Notes under the pieces: model-generated
Database searches by the model: none
Told to the model about the DNA's origin: nothing
Seen by the model: only the letters and a program-made list of their open reading frames with translations
Part shown: positions 1-9,852 of the stretch, piece after piece
How positions within the stretch are numbered: position 1 is the first letter of the stretch
Layout of the letters: each line of letters starts with the position of its first letter
Origin: Legionella qingyii
GTDB taxonomy: Bacteria; Pseudomonadota; Gammaproteobacteria; Legionellales; Legionellaceae
Length of the DNA stretch: 64,000 bases
Assembly: GCF_003184185.1 (NCBI RefSeq)
Contig: NZ_QHJG01000005.1
Location: 111,273-175,272 of the forward strand
Direction: 5' to 3'
Made by a program: the position numbers and the translations under genes

Positions 1-2
1 AA

Positions 3-701
3 CAAAAATTAGGATTGACAAAGCTTAAGGTTTTGAATGACTTTAATGCTATTGCAATGAGTTTACCGGTTTTATCGAACCAGCAAATGCTTCAGATAGG
101 AAGGGGGGCTGCAAATCAAAATGGAACCAGGGCTGTTTTGGGAGCTGGTACTGGATTAGGTGTTGCTTTCCTTTTGTCAACACAGGGAGGATATTCTGCT
201 CATGCCGGAGAGGGAGGTCACATAAGTTGGGGTGCAAAAACAGAACAAGAATGGTTTATTTATCGTTATCTCAAGCGAACATATGAGCATGTATCCTATG
301 AGCGCTTGTTATCAGGCCATGGTTTGGAAAATTTATATCAAGCACTGGCTGCTTTGCATCAAAAAGAGACAGGCCATGTTCCTGCATCAGAAATTATTGC
401 TTTGGCCTTAGCACAACAATGTACTATTGCTGAAGCGACAGTAGCGCAATTTTTCGCAATTCTGGGTTCTTATGCTGGAGACATGGCATTAATTTTTGCA
501 GCCTTTGGTGGTGTTTATATCGCTGGTGGTATTGTGCCTCGATTAATTTCATTGTTGCACGGTAGTGATTTCAGATCTAATTTTGAAGAAAAAGGTCGTT
601 TTAGCGATTTCAATGCGAAAATCCCGACCTATGTGATTACTGCCGAGCAGCCAGGGATATTAGGGGCTGCAGTTTATTTAAAACAATCGTGGTCTAGATA
701 A
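3..701 (+). CDS. glk: Glucokinase, 5'-truncated by the window edge
   Basis: This is the C-terminal two thirds of a glucokinase, which phosphorylates glucose with ATP to feed the Entner-Doudoroff route. The frame is open to the first base of the window, so the TTG at 15 is not a real start. The NDF motif near the beginning holds the family's catalytic Asp (Asp100 in E. coli Glk). A glycine-rich GAGTGLG phosphate loop and the GEGGH signature follow. The protein ends with the usual GAA-type C-terminal helix. The eda gene starts 87 bp downstream on the same strand, matching the Legionella glk-eda-transporter-gamA order. The truncation comes from the window boundary and is not a pseudogene. Confidence 0.9.
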   Translation, partial: QKLGLTKLKVLNDFNAIAMSLPVLSNQQMLQIGRGAANQNGTRAVLGAGTGLGVAFLLSTQGGYSAHAGEGGHISWGAKTEQEWFIYRYLKRTYEHVSYERLLSGHGLENLYQALAALHQKETGHVPASEIIALALAQQCTIAEATVAQFFAILGSYAGDMALIFAAFGGVYIAGGIVPRLISLLHGSDFRSNFEEKGRFSDFNAKIPTYVITAEQPGILGAAVYLKQSWSR

Positions 702-788
702 AAATGAGCATAATCGGATAAAGTCCTATTTATGATCCCAGATTACACTTACTTCACCTAGGCAACGGTCGACTACAAGGAGAGCTTC

Positions 789-1442
789 ATGTCGTTCCCA
801 AATTGGATGGTGCAGCCGGAAATTGTATTTTGTACATCACCAGTTATCCCGGTTGTTGTTATTAAAGAAATAGAGCATGCTCTACCTTTAGCTACAGCGT
901 TATTTGCAGGTGGTATCCATATACTCGAAGTTACACTTAGAACGCCAATTGCTTTGGATGCCGTTAAGTTACTTATAGAAACCTTCCCTGAAGCTTTAAT
1001 TGGGGTGGGCACAGTAACTACCCCTGAACAATTAAAACAGGTTGCAGACATCGGTGCAAAATTTGCACTGAGTCCTGGAAAAACACAAACCCTATTGACC
1101 GCTGGATGTACTTCCAGCATTCCATTAATTCCTGGTATATCGAGTGTATCTGAATTAATGGAAGGATTAATTTTGGGGTATACCCATTTTAAATTTTTCC
1201 CTGCGACTGCTGCAGGAGGAACCAATATGTTACGGGCGATGCATGGTCCTTTTCCGCAAGCAAAATTTTGTCCCACAGGAGGAATTAATGGGGGAAATTT
1301 TTCTGATTATCTGGCATTGCCTAATGTTACGTGTGTTGGAGGTTCCTGGATAGTACCAGAAGAGGCGATTAAAAAAGGTGATTGGGCACTAATTACCGAT
1401 TTATCTCTTGCTGTGCGTCAGAGCATAAGAGGATGGGAGTAG
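789..1442 (+). CDS. eda: 2-keto-3-deoxy-6-phosphogluconate aldolase
   Basis: KDPG aldolase splits 2-keto-3-deoxy-6-phosphogluconate into pyruvate and glyceraldehyde-3-phosphate, the last Entner-Doudoroff step. The 217 residues match the family length (213 in E. coli). Glu47 in ILEVTLRTP corresponds to the proton-transfer Glu45 of E. coli. Lys135 in HFKFFPA is the Schiff-base lysine. Gly-rich PTGGI binds phosphate near residue 164. The ATG at 789 follows an AAGGAGAG Shine-Dalgarno. It lies between glk and a sugar transporter and is probably co-transcribed with both. Confidence 0.95.
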   Translation: MSFPNWMVQPEIVFCTSPVIPVVVIKEIEHALPLATALFAGGIHILEVTLRTPIALDAVKLLIETFPEALIGVGTVTTPEQLKQVADIGAKFALSPGKTQTLLTAGCTSSIPLIPGISSVSELMEGLILGYTHFKFFPATAAGGTNMLRAMHGPFPQAKFCPTGGINGGNFSDYLALPNVTCVGGSWIVPEEAIKKGDWALITDLSLAVRQSIRGWE

Positions 1443-1523
1443 ATAGACAGTAGCCCGATGATTTTCAGGTTAGAGATAATTTTTTTATAGCCAAATTTTA
1501 GATTGTCGATCAAGGAGTTAAAT

Positions 1524-2942
1524 ATGACATGGGTTGTTGCAATTATCGGTTCGGTCGCTGGTTTTTTGTTTGGTTATGATGAAGGAATCATTGCGGGTTC
1601 TATAGAGTTGGTCAAAAATCATTTTGACTTAAGTGCCACTCATGTTGGTGTTATGGCTTCCGCGTTGCCTTTTGGTGCTTTGTTCGGCTCTATGTTGATT
1701 GGTGCGATTACTGCATCAAAAGGAGTGAAACGCTTCGGCCGTCGCACACTACTGTCTTTCTCAGGAGTATTGTTCTTTTTAGGCGCATTAGGTGCTGGAT
1801 TTGCGGATTCAATTACCATACTCATTATTTCACGATTAGTTCTTGGCCTGGCAATTGGTATGGCTTCAGTAATGGCCCCCTTGTATTTGGCTGAAACAGC
1901 AACTTATGAGACCAGAGGCGCAGTGGTTGCTATTTATCAATTGGCAATGACAGTAGGAATCGTCTGTTCTTATTCAGTCAATTATTTATTTCTAGAGAAC
2001 AATGATTGGCGTGCAATGTTTGCTTCAAGTGCTTTCCCAGCCCTGATTTTATGCATCGGAATTTTACTCATGCCAGAGTCTCCCAGATGGTTGTGCACTG
2101 TGGGACGTCGTGATGCTGCATCTAAAGCGTTAAAAAAACTACGTAAAAGTCATTCAATCGAGCATGAGTTGATGGATATCGAAATGACATTGGCTAATGA
2201 ACCTAAAAAGGGAAGCTGGCTGTTGTTGTTTAAGAGTCCTTTATTACCTGTTTTGCTGTTAGGTACAATGCTATTTTGTTTACAACAATTGAGCGGAATT
2301 AATGTCGTAATCTATTTTGCACCTGAAATTTTTAAAAATTTAGGCATGAATAATACTACCGGGCAAATATTGGCAACTATAGGCATTGGTCTCGTTAATT
2401 TGCTGGTGACGGTTATTGCGATGCTTAGCGTTGATAAAATAGGTCGTCGTAAACTCCTGTTGTTTGGTTTTTCTGGTATGTGTTTCAGTCTATTGTCCTT
2501 ATGCATGTTTTCAGTATATCAAGTCATTTGGCTTCCTTATTTATCAGTTGCTTGTCTAATTCTTTATATTTTTTCTTTTGCAGTAAGTGTGGGGCCAATA
2601 CCGCATATTGCAATGGCTGAAATATTTCCTCTGCATGTGCGTGGCGCAGGAATGGGTTTTTCTGCTATGAGTAACTGGACTTTTAATACAATCGTCATTT
2701 TTAGTTTCCCTCTTTTAGAAAAAATGATGGGTATTGAGTATACTTTTGCTTTGTATGCAGTGATTTGTCTTTTAGGCCTTATATATACTTATTTTTATAT
2801 GCCTGAGACAAAAGGTATCAGTCTTGAACAAATTGAGAATTACATTATGTCTGGTAAGCCACTACGTTTATTAGGGCGCGAAGAGGTGCTTCCGACCGAA
2901 GAGGTTGGTAAAAAAGAGCCGTCATATTTGGCTTCTACCTAA
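1524..2942 (+). CDS. MFS sugar porter (YwtG-like)
   Basis: A 472-residue, 12-helix transporter of the major facilitator sugar-porter family, probably a proton symporter for a hexose in the inner membrane. Family marks are GRR after helix 2, the RLVLGLAIG and APLYLAE signatures in helices 4-5, PESPRWL before the central loop, QLSGINVV in helix 7 and PETKG at the end. An upstream in-frame TTG at 1503 exists. The ATG at 1524 is preferred because AAGGAG lies 6 bases before it. It follows eda and precedes the convergent glucoamylase gene, as in L. pneumophila where the same set occurs. The substrate is inferred from context (glucose), not seen. Confidence 0.88.
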   Translation: MTWVVAIIGSVAGFLFGYDEGIIAGSIELVKNHFDLSATHVGVMASALPFGALFGSMLIGAITASKGVKRFGRRTLLSFSGVLFFLGALGAGFADSITILIISRLVLGLAIGMASVMAPLYLAETATYETRGAVVAIYQLAMTVGIVCSYSVNYLFLENNDWRAMFASSAFPALILCIGILLMPESPRWLCTVGRRDAASKALKKLRKSHSIEHELMDIEMTLANEPKKGSWLLLFKSPLLPVLLLGTMLFCLQQLSGINVVIYFAPEIFKNLGMNNTTGQILATIGIGLVNLLVTVIAMLSVDKIGRRKLLLFGFSGMCFSLLSLCMFSVYQVIWLPYLSVACLILYIFSFAVSVGPIPHIAMAEIFPLHVRGAGMGFSAMSNWTFNTIVIFSFPLLEKMMGIEYTFALYAVICLLGLIYTYFYMPETKGISLEQIENYIMSGKPLRLLGREEVLPTEEVGKKEPSYLAST

Positions 2943-2956
2943 AAAATAATAGAAAA

Positions 2957-2991
2957 ACTAGCCATTGGTTTTTCAAAAACCGTTGGCTAGT
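2957..2991. terminator. Hairpin between convergent transporter and glucoamylase genes
   Basis: An inverted repeat with 8-bp outer arms (ACTAGCCA / TGGCTAGT) encloses a second perfect 7-bp stem (GGTTTTT / AAAAACC). It sits in the 67-bp gap between two convergent genes, so it could terminate both. No clean U tract follows on the plus strand. Confidence 0.5.
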
Positions 2992-3009
2992 GAAGGATTT
3001 CCTCGAAGA

Positions 3010-4296
3010 TTATTTTAATTTGATGATTAGTTTATCTCTTAACTCAATTGCACGTAAAACAGCTACATAACTCCAGGTTAATGATGGAGCTCCTTGTTGG
3101 CTCCCGGTATTTAAATTAATTTGCTCGCTTAGTTTCATGTCTTTGCCATATTTTTTTATAAGCTTCAAATAATTATCACCTGCTTGGATGTGTTTCGCTA
3201 TTGTTGATTGATTTGCTTTGGTTAAAGGTAAATTATCAGCAAGTGTATAGTAATATTCAGCCATAGTTGCAGTTAAAATAAACCAAGGATTCCCTATACT
3301 ATTGGTTTGATATCCATCGTAGGTATCTCCGGGATAGCGACCAAATAAAATTTCTCCTGAATGATTGCTATTAATTGGGAACATTGAATTAAATTGTTCA
3401 TACAAAGCATCCACTGTATTTTGGACGTAGAGGCTATCGGGAGATAAAACACCATCTTTTTTGGGATTAAGTAAAATGCCTAAAATTATAGATGAATCTA
3501 GCTCTAAGGTTTTTTGTGGACCGGAATGGGGTGAAAGCGTTGCTAGAATTGTTTTATGCACCGGATCCAAATGCTCCATTAAGCGTGTGTCTATCAGTTT
3601 TGCTTGATGTTCATAATAAACTGCCGCTTCATTATCGTTGAGCCGGCGAGCAAGGGCTGCGCCTTCATAAAGTGCTTTTTGCTGAGCCATAGCAGTAAAA
3701 AAATGATATCCATACACTTCCTCCCAGAGATCATAATTTTTATCAGACCAGTGATGGGCTGTGTATTCCAAATCCATTTTAATAACTCCCATTGAATTTG
3801 GATCCAAATTGCTATTATAAAGATTGGCCTGTACATATTCGGCTTCATCATCATCTAATAATTGTTGTGCAAAACGAATCAAAACAGAGGCTCTTAAGGC
3901 GGGACCATCATTTTGTGGTCTGCCCCAAGGACCATCAAAAGGATAACCATTAATATAAAACTTGGGTTCTCCCAATATATCTTGTCCGGGTGATGGATCA
4001 TATTGATGCTGAAGCTTTTGGCTCCAAGAAATATAATTAAATAAGCGTTCTTTATATCCAAACGCATGAGTGGATTCATACCATGTCTCAATCAATGTCA
4101 TGGCAATCGCTGAATCGCGAATCCAATCATAATAGTAATCTGGATTTTGTTTTGAAGGAGCGGCTACTATTGCTCCGTTAGATTGAATATTGGCAAAAAA
4201 ATGTTGTCGAAGTTTTTGGATATCTTCAAAACTAAATACAGAACCTATTGCTTGAGTAACACAAAATATCATTAAAAAACAGATCCTTTTCAACAT
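3010..4296 (-). CDS. gamA: Secreted glucoamylase, glycoside hydrolase family 15
   Basis: Glucoamylase releases glucose from starch or glycogen. In L. pneumophila, GamA is an exported enzyme that degrades glycogen. The 428-residue product begins with a signal peptide of about 22 residues. GH15 motifs are YYYDWIRDSA (residues 54-63), NDGPALRA (129-136) and DLWEE with the general acid at about Glu192. The general base Glu lies in LSEQ close to the C-terminal LTWSY motif, as in fungal glucoamylases. The ATG follows TAGGAG. It is convergent with the sugar porter, whose product would import the released glucose. The assignment is firm; secretion by the type II system is inferred from the family. 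Confidence 0.9.
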   Translation of the reverse strand: MLKRICFLMIFCVTQAIGSVFSFEDIQKLRQHFFANIQSNGAIVAAPSKQNPDYYYDWIRDSAIAMTLIETWYESTHAFGYKERLFNYISWSQKLQHQYDPSPGQDILGEPKFYINGYPFDGPWGRPQNDGPALRASVLIRFAQQLLDDDEAEYVQANLYNSNLDPNSMGVIKMDLEYTAHHWSDKNYDLWEEVYGYHFFTAMAQQKALYEGAALARRLNDNEAAVYYEHQAKLIDTRLMEHLDPVHKTILATLSPHSGPQKTLELDSSIILGILLNPKKDGVLSPDSLYVQNTVDALYEQFNSMFPINSNHSGEILFGRYPGDTYDGYQTNSIGNPWFILTATMAEYYYTLADNLPLTKANQSTIAKHIQAGDNYLKLIKKYGKDMKLSEQINLNTGSQQGAPSLTWSYVAVLRAIELRDKLIIKLK

Positions 4297-4627
4297 AATC
4301 TCCTATTAAAGTTGAACAATTTCATAGTACATTAAATTGATTGGGCAGAGTATAGAAAAGTGCAAGAAGTGTTTTTTAGAATATGGAGCTTATTCTTGTG
4401 CATAGCTGATTGAAAAGACATTAGTCGTACATTTTGAGCGAAATTGGCTCTAAAAATACTTGCTTATGCATCTTTACCATGCTTTTATAGTTATTTAATA
4501 TTCAGTCTGTGCTTTTTGATGCATGATTAAGATTAGAAATAGGAACCTAAATGCAGCAAAGCGGAAGCTGGGTTGTGAATGGTAACGTTTAATTGGATTT
4601 TGTTTTGCCACGTTCTGGCTACAATAA
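4297..4627. other. Non-coding gap upstream of gamA
   Basis: No convincing gene lies in these 331 bases. On the minus strand a TATACT hexamer (plus-strand AGTATA at 4349-4354) lies 53 bases before the gamA start and is a possible -10 element, with no good -35. The rest is AT-rich sequence reaching the stop of the RND gene. A short minus-strand frame over 4533-4715 overlaps the RND gene and has no coding character. Confidence 0.45.
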
Positions 4628-7600
4628 CTAGGATTTTTCGGGTCTTTTTAGTATTTGTGAGATCATGAAGTAAACGGCAGGAAGCAAAAACAAAGTAAAT
4701 AACGTACCAATGCATAGGCCTCCAATAAGCACTGTACCAATAGCATGCCTTGCTTCAGCTCCTGCATCATGTGAAAGTACCAGCGGAATGGCACCAAAAA
4801 CCATAGCACCAGTAGTCATGAGAATGGGGCGCAGCCTTAACGAGCACGATTTTTTTATCGCATCTGCCAAGGTAAAGCCCTCCTTTTGCAATTGATTAGC
4901 AAATTCTACAATCAAAATACCATGTTTACTGATTAGTCCAACTAATGTGACTAAACCGACCTGGGTAAAAATGTTTAGAGATTGGCCAAATAAGTAAGCG
5001 AATAGCAAGGCACCAAAACAAGCTAAGGGTACGGTGAATAAAATGATGAGCGGGTAAACAAAATTCTCAAATTGTGCTGCAAGAATGGCATAAATAAAGA
5101 GTATCGCTAAAGCAAATAACAAAACCATAGTATGCGATGATTCATTATATGCCTTAGCAGCACCAGCCCAACTTAATTTGTATTGGTTGGGGAGATTTTC
5201 TCTCGCCATCTCCAAGAGTGTATTCATACCCTTTTTAAAGGATTGTTTTTCAGGTAATTTGGCATATAAGGTTGTAGAACGCATTTGGTTGACATGTTCT
5301 AATGCGGTTGGTTGTGCTCGTCTTTTCATTTGAGCCACTGAGCCTATGGAAATCCGTTTTCCAGAGGGGGCTGTAAGATAAAGTTCATCCAAAGTCCAGG
5401 GTTTGGAGGAGCCTTGCAGGGTTAGATTGTAAGATACACCGTCTTTTTGAAATGATAGGGACTTATCACTACTGAAAAAAACTTCTATGGTTTTAGCTAA
5501 CTGTATAGGCGTCAATCCTAATTGAGCTAAAGCATTTTTATCTATATTTACAGAGTAGCCCATGGAATCAAGACGTAAATCATAGCGAGTAGAAGCAAAT
5601 TTTTTGCTTTGATCCAATATTTTTTTCAAGTGCTCCGTTGCTTCAAATAATTGTCGGAAATTTTCGGTGGTGGAAATAACCAGTTCCAGTTCTGAATTAT
5701 TGCGCGCATCTTCAACTCCAGGTAATCCTGAGTCCCAGCTCCAGACGGAAGCATCGACTGAAGGTAGCCGCTCTGTTTTCGGTTTTAATGAATTCACAAT
5801 TTGCTCTGCAGAGCGAGCTCTTTGTCGATGAGGTTTTAAAGGCATAACAATGCTACTACCCCAATTTCCTAAAAATGTTAATGTATTTTTCGCTTCGGGC
5901 ACTATACCTATGGACTTTTGCATGAGTTTTGTATTGGCTTCCAGGTTATCTAAGTTATCACCAGATAGAGGTGGAGTATAAATTCCTATTAAACCGCGAT
6001 CTTCTTTAGGGGCGGTTTCAGCAGGCATTATTTTGTAAAAAAGCAGACTTAGGCTCAAGGAGAGAAATAGTATGAGTAAGGTTGTTTTTTTGCGATAGAT
6101 AATGATATTTAGTAATTTATAGTAATACTGAGCAAGGTTATTCAGGAACCTGTCAATGGCAGGCCATAAGTGCTTCGTATTTTTATGCAGGAACGTAGCA
6201 CACATCAAGGGCGAAAGTGTCAAGGCTACTATTCCTGATATGAATACACTTCCTGCCAGGGCTACCGCAAATTCAATGAATAATTGACCAATCATGCCAT
6301 CAATCAAAGCAATAGGTGCATAAACGCTGGTTAGAGTTAATGTCATAGCGATGATGGCAAAACCTATTTGCTTGGATCCTTTGAGTGCGGCATCCATGGG
6401 CGATAAATTATCTTCGATGTGCCGCCATATATTCTCAAGAACAATAATGGCATCATCTACAACTAAACCAACAGCCAATACCATCGCAAGAAGCGTCATT
6501 TGATTTATGGTAAAGCCTGCAATTTTCAAAAATAATAAAGAGCCTAATAGGGAAATGGGAATTGCAATTAATGGAATAATCGTAGCGCGTATATTTCGCA
6601 AAAAAATAAAAATGATGATTAAGACCAAGAAAATAGATTCAAGAATGGAAGACTGAATGTTTTTAAGAGATGCTTTAATAAATTCAGATTGATCAATAAT
6701 GATTTTAGTCTTGATGTCATCAGGCAAACTTTTTTTCAAGATATTTAGTTCTTTGCGGACACTTTGTGATACCTCAATGGGATTTGCATCATTAGCGCGA
6801 TTAACAGCAAGTACTAAACCTGAATGGCCATTGACCTTAACTCGAAATTGGCTATTGTCGGTAGTTAATTGAATTTTAGCTAATGACTTGAGAAAAACAG
6901 GATGATGGTTTTGCGTTTTGATTACTAGATTTTCATAGTCTTCTGGGGTTTTTAATTCAAAATCAAGTGTTGTAGGGATCTTATTTTGATAATTACCTGC
7001 TGGTAGGGATAAATGGTTACTAGCAATTGCATTGGCAATCTCATCGACATTGATTCCAAACGTATATAATTTCTTTTGATCTAATTGAATAGTATAAGTG
7101 AAGGGTTGTCCCCATATATCGACTGAGGCAACTCCCTTCAGACTACGAAACGTATTTTTTAGATTTAAATTGGCATAATGGGTGAGCTCTCCAAAATTTA
7201 AAGAAGAAGATTCTAGGGCAATGCCTATAAAAGGTAAGCCATCCGCTTGCCGTTGACGTTCGATAACGGGTGCCTTCACTGTTGAAGGAAGTTGAGCCTG
7301 CGCTAGCCGTGCTGCCTCATGTGCGGCATTCAGAGCTTTGTCCATGGAGGTTCCTGGACGAAATCGTAAGGTAATGTATGAGTTTCCTTGGTTAGAACGT
7401 GAAGTCATCAGTTCTAATCCTTCTACCCCGGCAAGTTGATCCTCAAGTACATTAGTTACTACCGATTCTACTAATTCAGGACTGGCATTGGGATAGTTGG
7501 TATTTATCGTAATGACTGGAAAACTGATATTGGGGTATTCTCTTAAAGGTAACGAATTAAAACAAAGTATTCCCAAGAGCAGAATCATGCAATTAAGGAT

Positions 7601-7645
7601 GATCGCAATCACTGGATGTTTTAAGAAATAGCTTGTAAATTTCAT
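4628..7645 (-). CDS. RND family efflux pump inner-membrane transporter
   Basis: A 1005-residue AcrB/MexB-type (HAE1) proton-driven efflux transporter. The N-terminus (FLKHPVIAIIL) and the PNISFPVI motif just after TM1 are typical. The paired acidic residues in GLVVDDAIIVLENI (TM4) are the proton-relay aspartates. The second half repeats the fold and ends with a GTLFTLFLLPAVYF helix. The adaptor gene lies 10 bp upstream on the same strand. No outer-membrane TolC-like gene is adjacent, so an unlinked TolC is probably used. The substrate cannot be told from sequence. The reading frame is intact. Confidence 0.92.
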   Translation of the reverse strand: MKFTSYFLKHPVIAIILNCMILLLGILCFNSLPLREYPNISFPVITINTNYPNASPELVESVVTNVLEDQLAGVEGLELMTSRSNQGNSYITLRFRPGTSMDKALNAAHEAARLAQAQLPSTVKAPVIERQRQADGLPFIGIALESSSLNFGELTHYANLNLKNTFRSLKGVASVDIWGQPFTYTIQLDQKKLYTFGINVDEIANAIASNHLSLPAGNYQNKIPTTLDFELKTPEDYENLVIKTQNHHPVFLKSLAKIQLTTDNSQFRVKVNGHSGLVLAVNRANDANPIEVSQSVRKELNILKKSLPDDIKTKIIIDQSEFIKASLKNIQSSILESIFLVLIIIFIFLRNIRATIIPLIAIPISLLGSLLFLKIAGFTINQMTLLAMVLAVGLVVDDAIIVLENIWRHIEDNLSPMDAALKGSKQIGFAIIAMTLTLTSVYAPIALIDGMIGQLFIEFAVALAGSVFISGIVALTLSPLMCATFLHKNTKHLWPAIDRFLNNLAQYYYKLLNIIIYRKKTTLLILFLSLSLSLLFYKIMPAETAPKEDRGLIGIYTPPLSGDNLDNLEANTKLMQKSIGIVPEAKNTLTFLGNWGSSIVMPLKPHRQRARSAEQIVNSLKPKTERLPSVDASVWSWDSGLPGVEDARNNSELELVISTTENFRQLFEATEHLKKILDQSKKFASTRYDLRLDSMGYSVNIDKNALAQLGLTPIQLAKTIEVFFSSDKSLSFQKDGVSYNLTLQGSSKPWTLDELYLTAPSGKRISIGSVAQMKRRAQPTALEHVNQMRSTTLYAKLPEKQSFKKGMNTLLEMARENLPNQYKLSWAGAAKAYNESSHTMVLLFALAILFIYAILAAQFENFVYPLIILFTVPLACFGALLFAYLFGQSLNIFTQVGLVTLVGLISKHGILIVEFANQLQKEGFTLADAIKKSCSLRLRPILMTTGAMVFGAIPLVLSHDAGAEARHAIGTVLIGGLCIGTLFTLFLLPAVYFMISQILKRPEKS

Positions 7646-7655
7646 AAGAGGGTGA

Positions 7656-8705
7656 TTAACCTTTATAAATTGAGATTTCCAGTCCTGGATATAATCGTTC
7701 GGGGCTTTTACTTACTATTTGATCTCCGGATTTTAATCCCGAAATAATTTCTACCTTATCTTGTTCTTGTATCCCTGTTTTGACTGCTATAAGTTCTATT
7801 TTTTTATCAACGACCTTATACACATGAGTTTTACCTTGTTTGAGAAATAATGCTTGTGCAGGAATAACCAATGCTTTTGTTTTTTTATTCACTACGAGTT
7901 GGCTGGATACGCTCGCTCCTACTAAGCAATGAGTACATTGGATATCGACATCTGCTGGGCACATATGGGTTTCATCGTCGATCATTTTTTGCACATGATT
8001 TAAATGATAAAGTTTGCCCAATATATAAATTGGCTGATTTTCTTCTATTGAGTGATTATTAGTACAGGGAATATCAATTTCCACAGTTAATGAGTTCGGA
8101 TCGTAGATGGTAACTACTGGTGCGCCTTCAGTTACTTGGGCCCCTTCTTTAATTTTAAATGCGCCTATAACGCCGTCAAATGGGGCATAAAAACGCATAT
8201 TCTTTAATTCAATTTTGGTTCTGGCTTTTTCCTTTTGTGAATCGATCCAGATTCTTTTTTTCTCTTCCACTTCTCGTGCACTGACAAATCCTGTTTTTTG
8301 CAAATTTTTAACGCGCTGATATTGAGTCTTTTCCAATTGTTCTGTTTCTTTAGAGAGTTGGTAGCTTCGTTCAATGTCTGGATTGATTATTTTGGCAATT
8401 AAGTCACCTTTTTGGACTATTTGCCCTGAGCTCATTAGGATGTCAAGCATTCCCGAGCCTTTAGCAATAAGAACTGTTGCATGTTTGGGGCGTATGGTCC
8501 CAATAAGCTTTATCTTTTTTTCAATTGTAGAGGGCCTTATGGTAACTGTCTCGACTATTTTAGGCGATGGGGCAGAAGATTTGGCCGCTTGATAATAGAA
8601 TTTAAAGTAAATGCCTAAAGCAGTCAGCAGAATGCTCGATAATGCAATAAACTTGAATTTAGAACCGAGGATACTCTTTTGGGCAAAGATTAACCGGGGC
8701 TTCAC
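7656..8705 (-). CDS. RND periplasmic adaptor (membrane fusion protein)
   Basis: A 349-residue HlyD/AcrA-type adaptor with one N-terminal membrane anchor (about residues 18-37). A lipoyl-like half (KHATVLIAKGSG, about 74-85), a coiled-coil hairpin rich in Lys/Glu (about 115-165) and the second lipoyl half (FYAPFDGVIG) follow. A C-terminal beta-barrel and membrane-proximal region complete it. It bridges the downstream RND pump to an outer-membrane channel. Its ATG overlaps the end of hemH by 4 bp, implying translational coupling. Two cysteines in CPADVDIQCTHC within the beta-barrel are unusual for such adaptors and could form a disulfide or bind metal. That last point is speculation. Confidence 0.88.
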   Translation of the reverse strand: MKPRLIFAQKSILGSKFKFIALSSILLTALGIYFKFYYQAAKSSAPSPKIVETVTIRPSTIEKKIKLIGTIRPKHATVLIAKGSGMLDILMSSGQIVQKGDLIAKIINPDIERSYQLSKETEQLEKTQYQRVKNLQKTGFVSAREVEEKKRIWIDSQKEKARTKIELKNMRFYAPFDGVIGAFKIKEGAQVTEGAPVVTIYDPNSLTVEIDIPCTNNHSIEENQPIYILGKLYHLNHVQKMIDDETHMCPADVDIQCTHCLVGASVSSQLVVNKKTKALVIPAQALFLKQGKTHVYKVVDKKIELIAVKTGIQEQDKVEIISGLKSGDQIVSKSPERLYPGLEISIYKG

Positions 8706-9721
8706 GAGATGCTCCTAAGTTCTGAATCGGCGTGCAGATGTGCCATTGTAATTATGGCTTTTCTCCATAAAGGGTCGGTATTCATACTAGGAACAATAAT
8801 TAATTCTTTTCCACCAAGTGTTATCCATTGTTCTTTGAGACGGATTCCTATTTCTTCAAGTGTTTCCAAACAGTCGGCTACAAAAGAAGGGCAAACAATA
8901 ATCAGTTTTGTAATCCCTCGAGTAATCAATTCAGCTAGAATCTGATCCGTATAAGGCTTTACCCAGGGCGTTTTACCTAATCTTGATTGGAACGCGGTAC
9001 TATAGCTATTCGGAGATAAGCCGAGTTCCAATGCTAATAAACGACTGTTTTCATAGCATTGAGCTCTATAACAGCCATGAATATCATCTATTAATTTAGG
9101 GCAGGGTCCAGTGCAAATAGTCTTACAACTGCTTTTGGTAATTTGGCGTTCAGGAATTCCGTGATAGCTAAAAAGTACATGGGAATGCTCTTCAAGAAAC
9201 GCTTTAATGGTTTGGGCTTGCGCTTTTAGGTATGCTGGATGTTGAAAAAAATTACTAATGATTTTGATTGATGGAATGAGATCCCAGCTGCTTATGACAC
9301 GCATGGCTTCTGCAATGGATGAGCCACTAGCCGCTGATGAATATTGTGGGTATAAAGGCAGAATAGTAATGGATTCGCAATGTTTTAACTGATTTAAAGC
9401 GGTTTCAATAGATGGTTCCCCATAACGCATGCCAAGAGCAATGATGTGCTCTGCTCCCACTTCTTTTTGTAATTGATTCACTAAAGTTTGGCTATGAAAA
9501 AGCAAAGGCGAACCCTGTTCAGTCCATATGGATTGATATGCATGGGCAGAACGTCTTGAACGGAAAGGTAAAATAAATGTATAAACCAGTGCATAGCGCA
9601 ACAAAGCAGGGAGATCGATGACGCGCTTATCAGTAAGAAATTCGCGTAAATAGCTCCTGACAGATGAGGTATCTGCACTCTTGGGGGTGCCAAGATTTAT
9701 GAGTAATAGACCATGCTTCAT
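8702..9721 (-). CDS. hemH: Ferrochelatase
   Basis: Ferrochelatase inserts ferrous iron into protoporphyrin IX, the final step of heme synthesis. Motifs are the N-terminal GLLLINLGTP, the FSYHGIP signature with the catalytic His, and CPSFVADCLETLEEI containing the metal-site Glu. The start at 9721 (MKHGLLL) is chosen because the family begins here. The longer frame from 9763 adds 14 residues without a ribosome site. The product is 339 residues. It overlaps the adaptor gene by 4 bp, so heme synthesis and the efflux pump may share a transcript. The functional reason for that link is not evident. Confidence 0.93.
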   Translation of the reverse strand: MKHGLLLINLGTPKSADTSSVRSYLREFLTDKRVIDLPALLRYALVYTFILPFRSRRSAHAYQSIWTEQGSPLLFHSQTLVNQLQKEVGAEHIIALGMRYGEPSIETALNQLKHCESITILPLYPQYSSAASGSSIAEAMRVISSWDLIPSIKIISNFFQHPAYLKAQAQTIKAFLEEHSHVLFSYHGIPERQITKSSCKTICTGPCPKLIDDIHGCYRAQCYENSRLLALELGLSPNSYSTAFQSRLGKTPWVKPYTDQILAELITRGITKLIIVCPSFVADCLETLEEIGIRLKEQWITLGGKELIIVPSMNTDPLWRKAIITMAHLHADSELRSIS

Positions 9722-9852
9722 CAGTAAATTTCTAACCTTAAATAGAGTAAGGTCATCATACATGAAGACGGTTTTTAATTCAGTACTTGTGTAAAATTAA
9801 GTCTTTCTTGGCTTAGGGACGCAGCACCACCAATGATACTGCGTTAACTTAA

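Noticed and set aside
1..701. glk considered as a truncated pseudogene
   Set aside because: The reading frame is open to the window edge and all visible motifs are intact; the missing part is outside the window.
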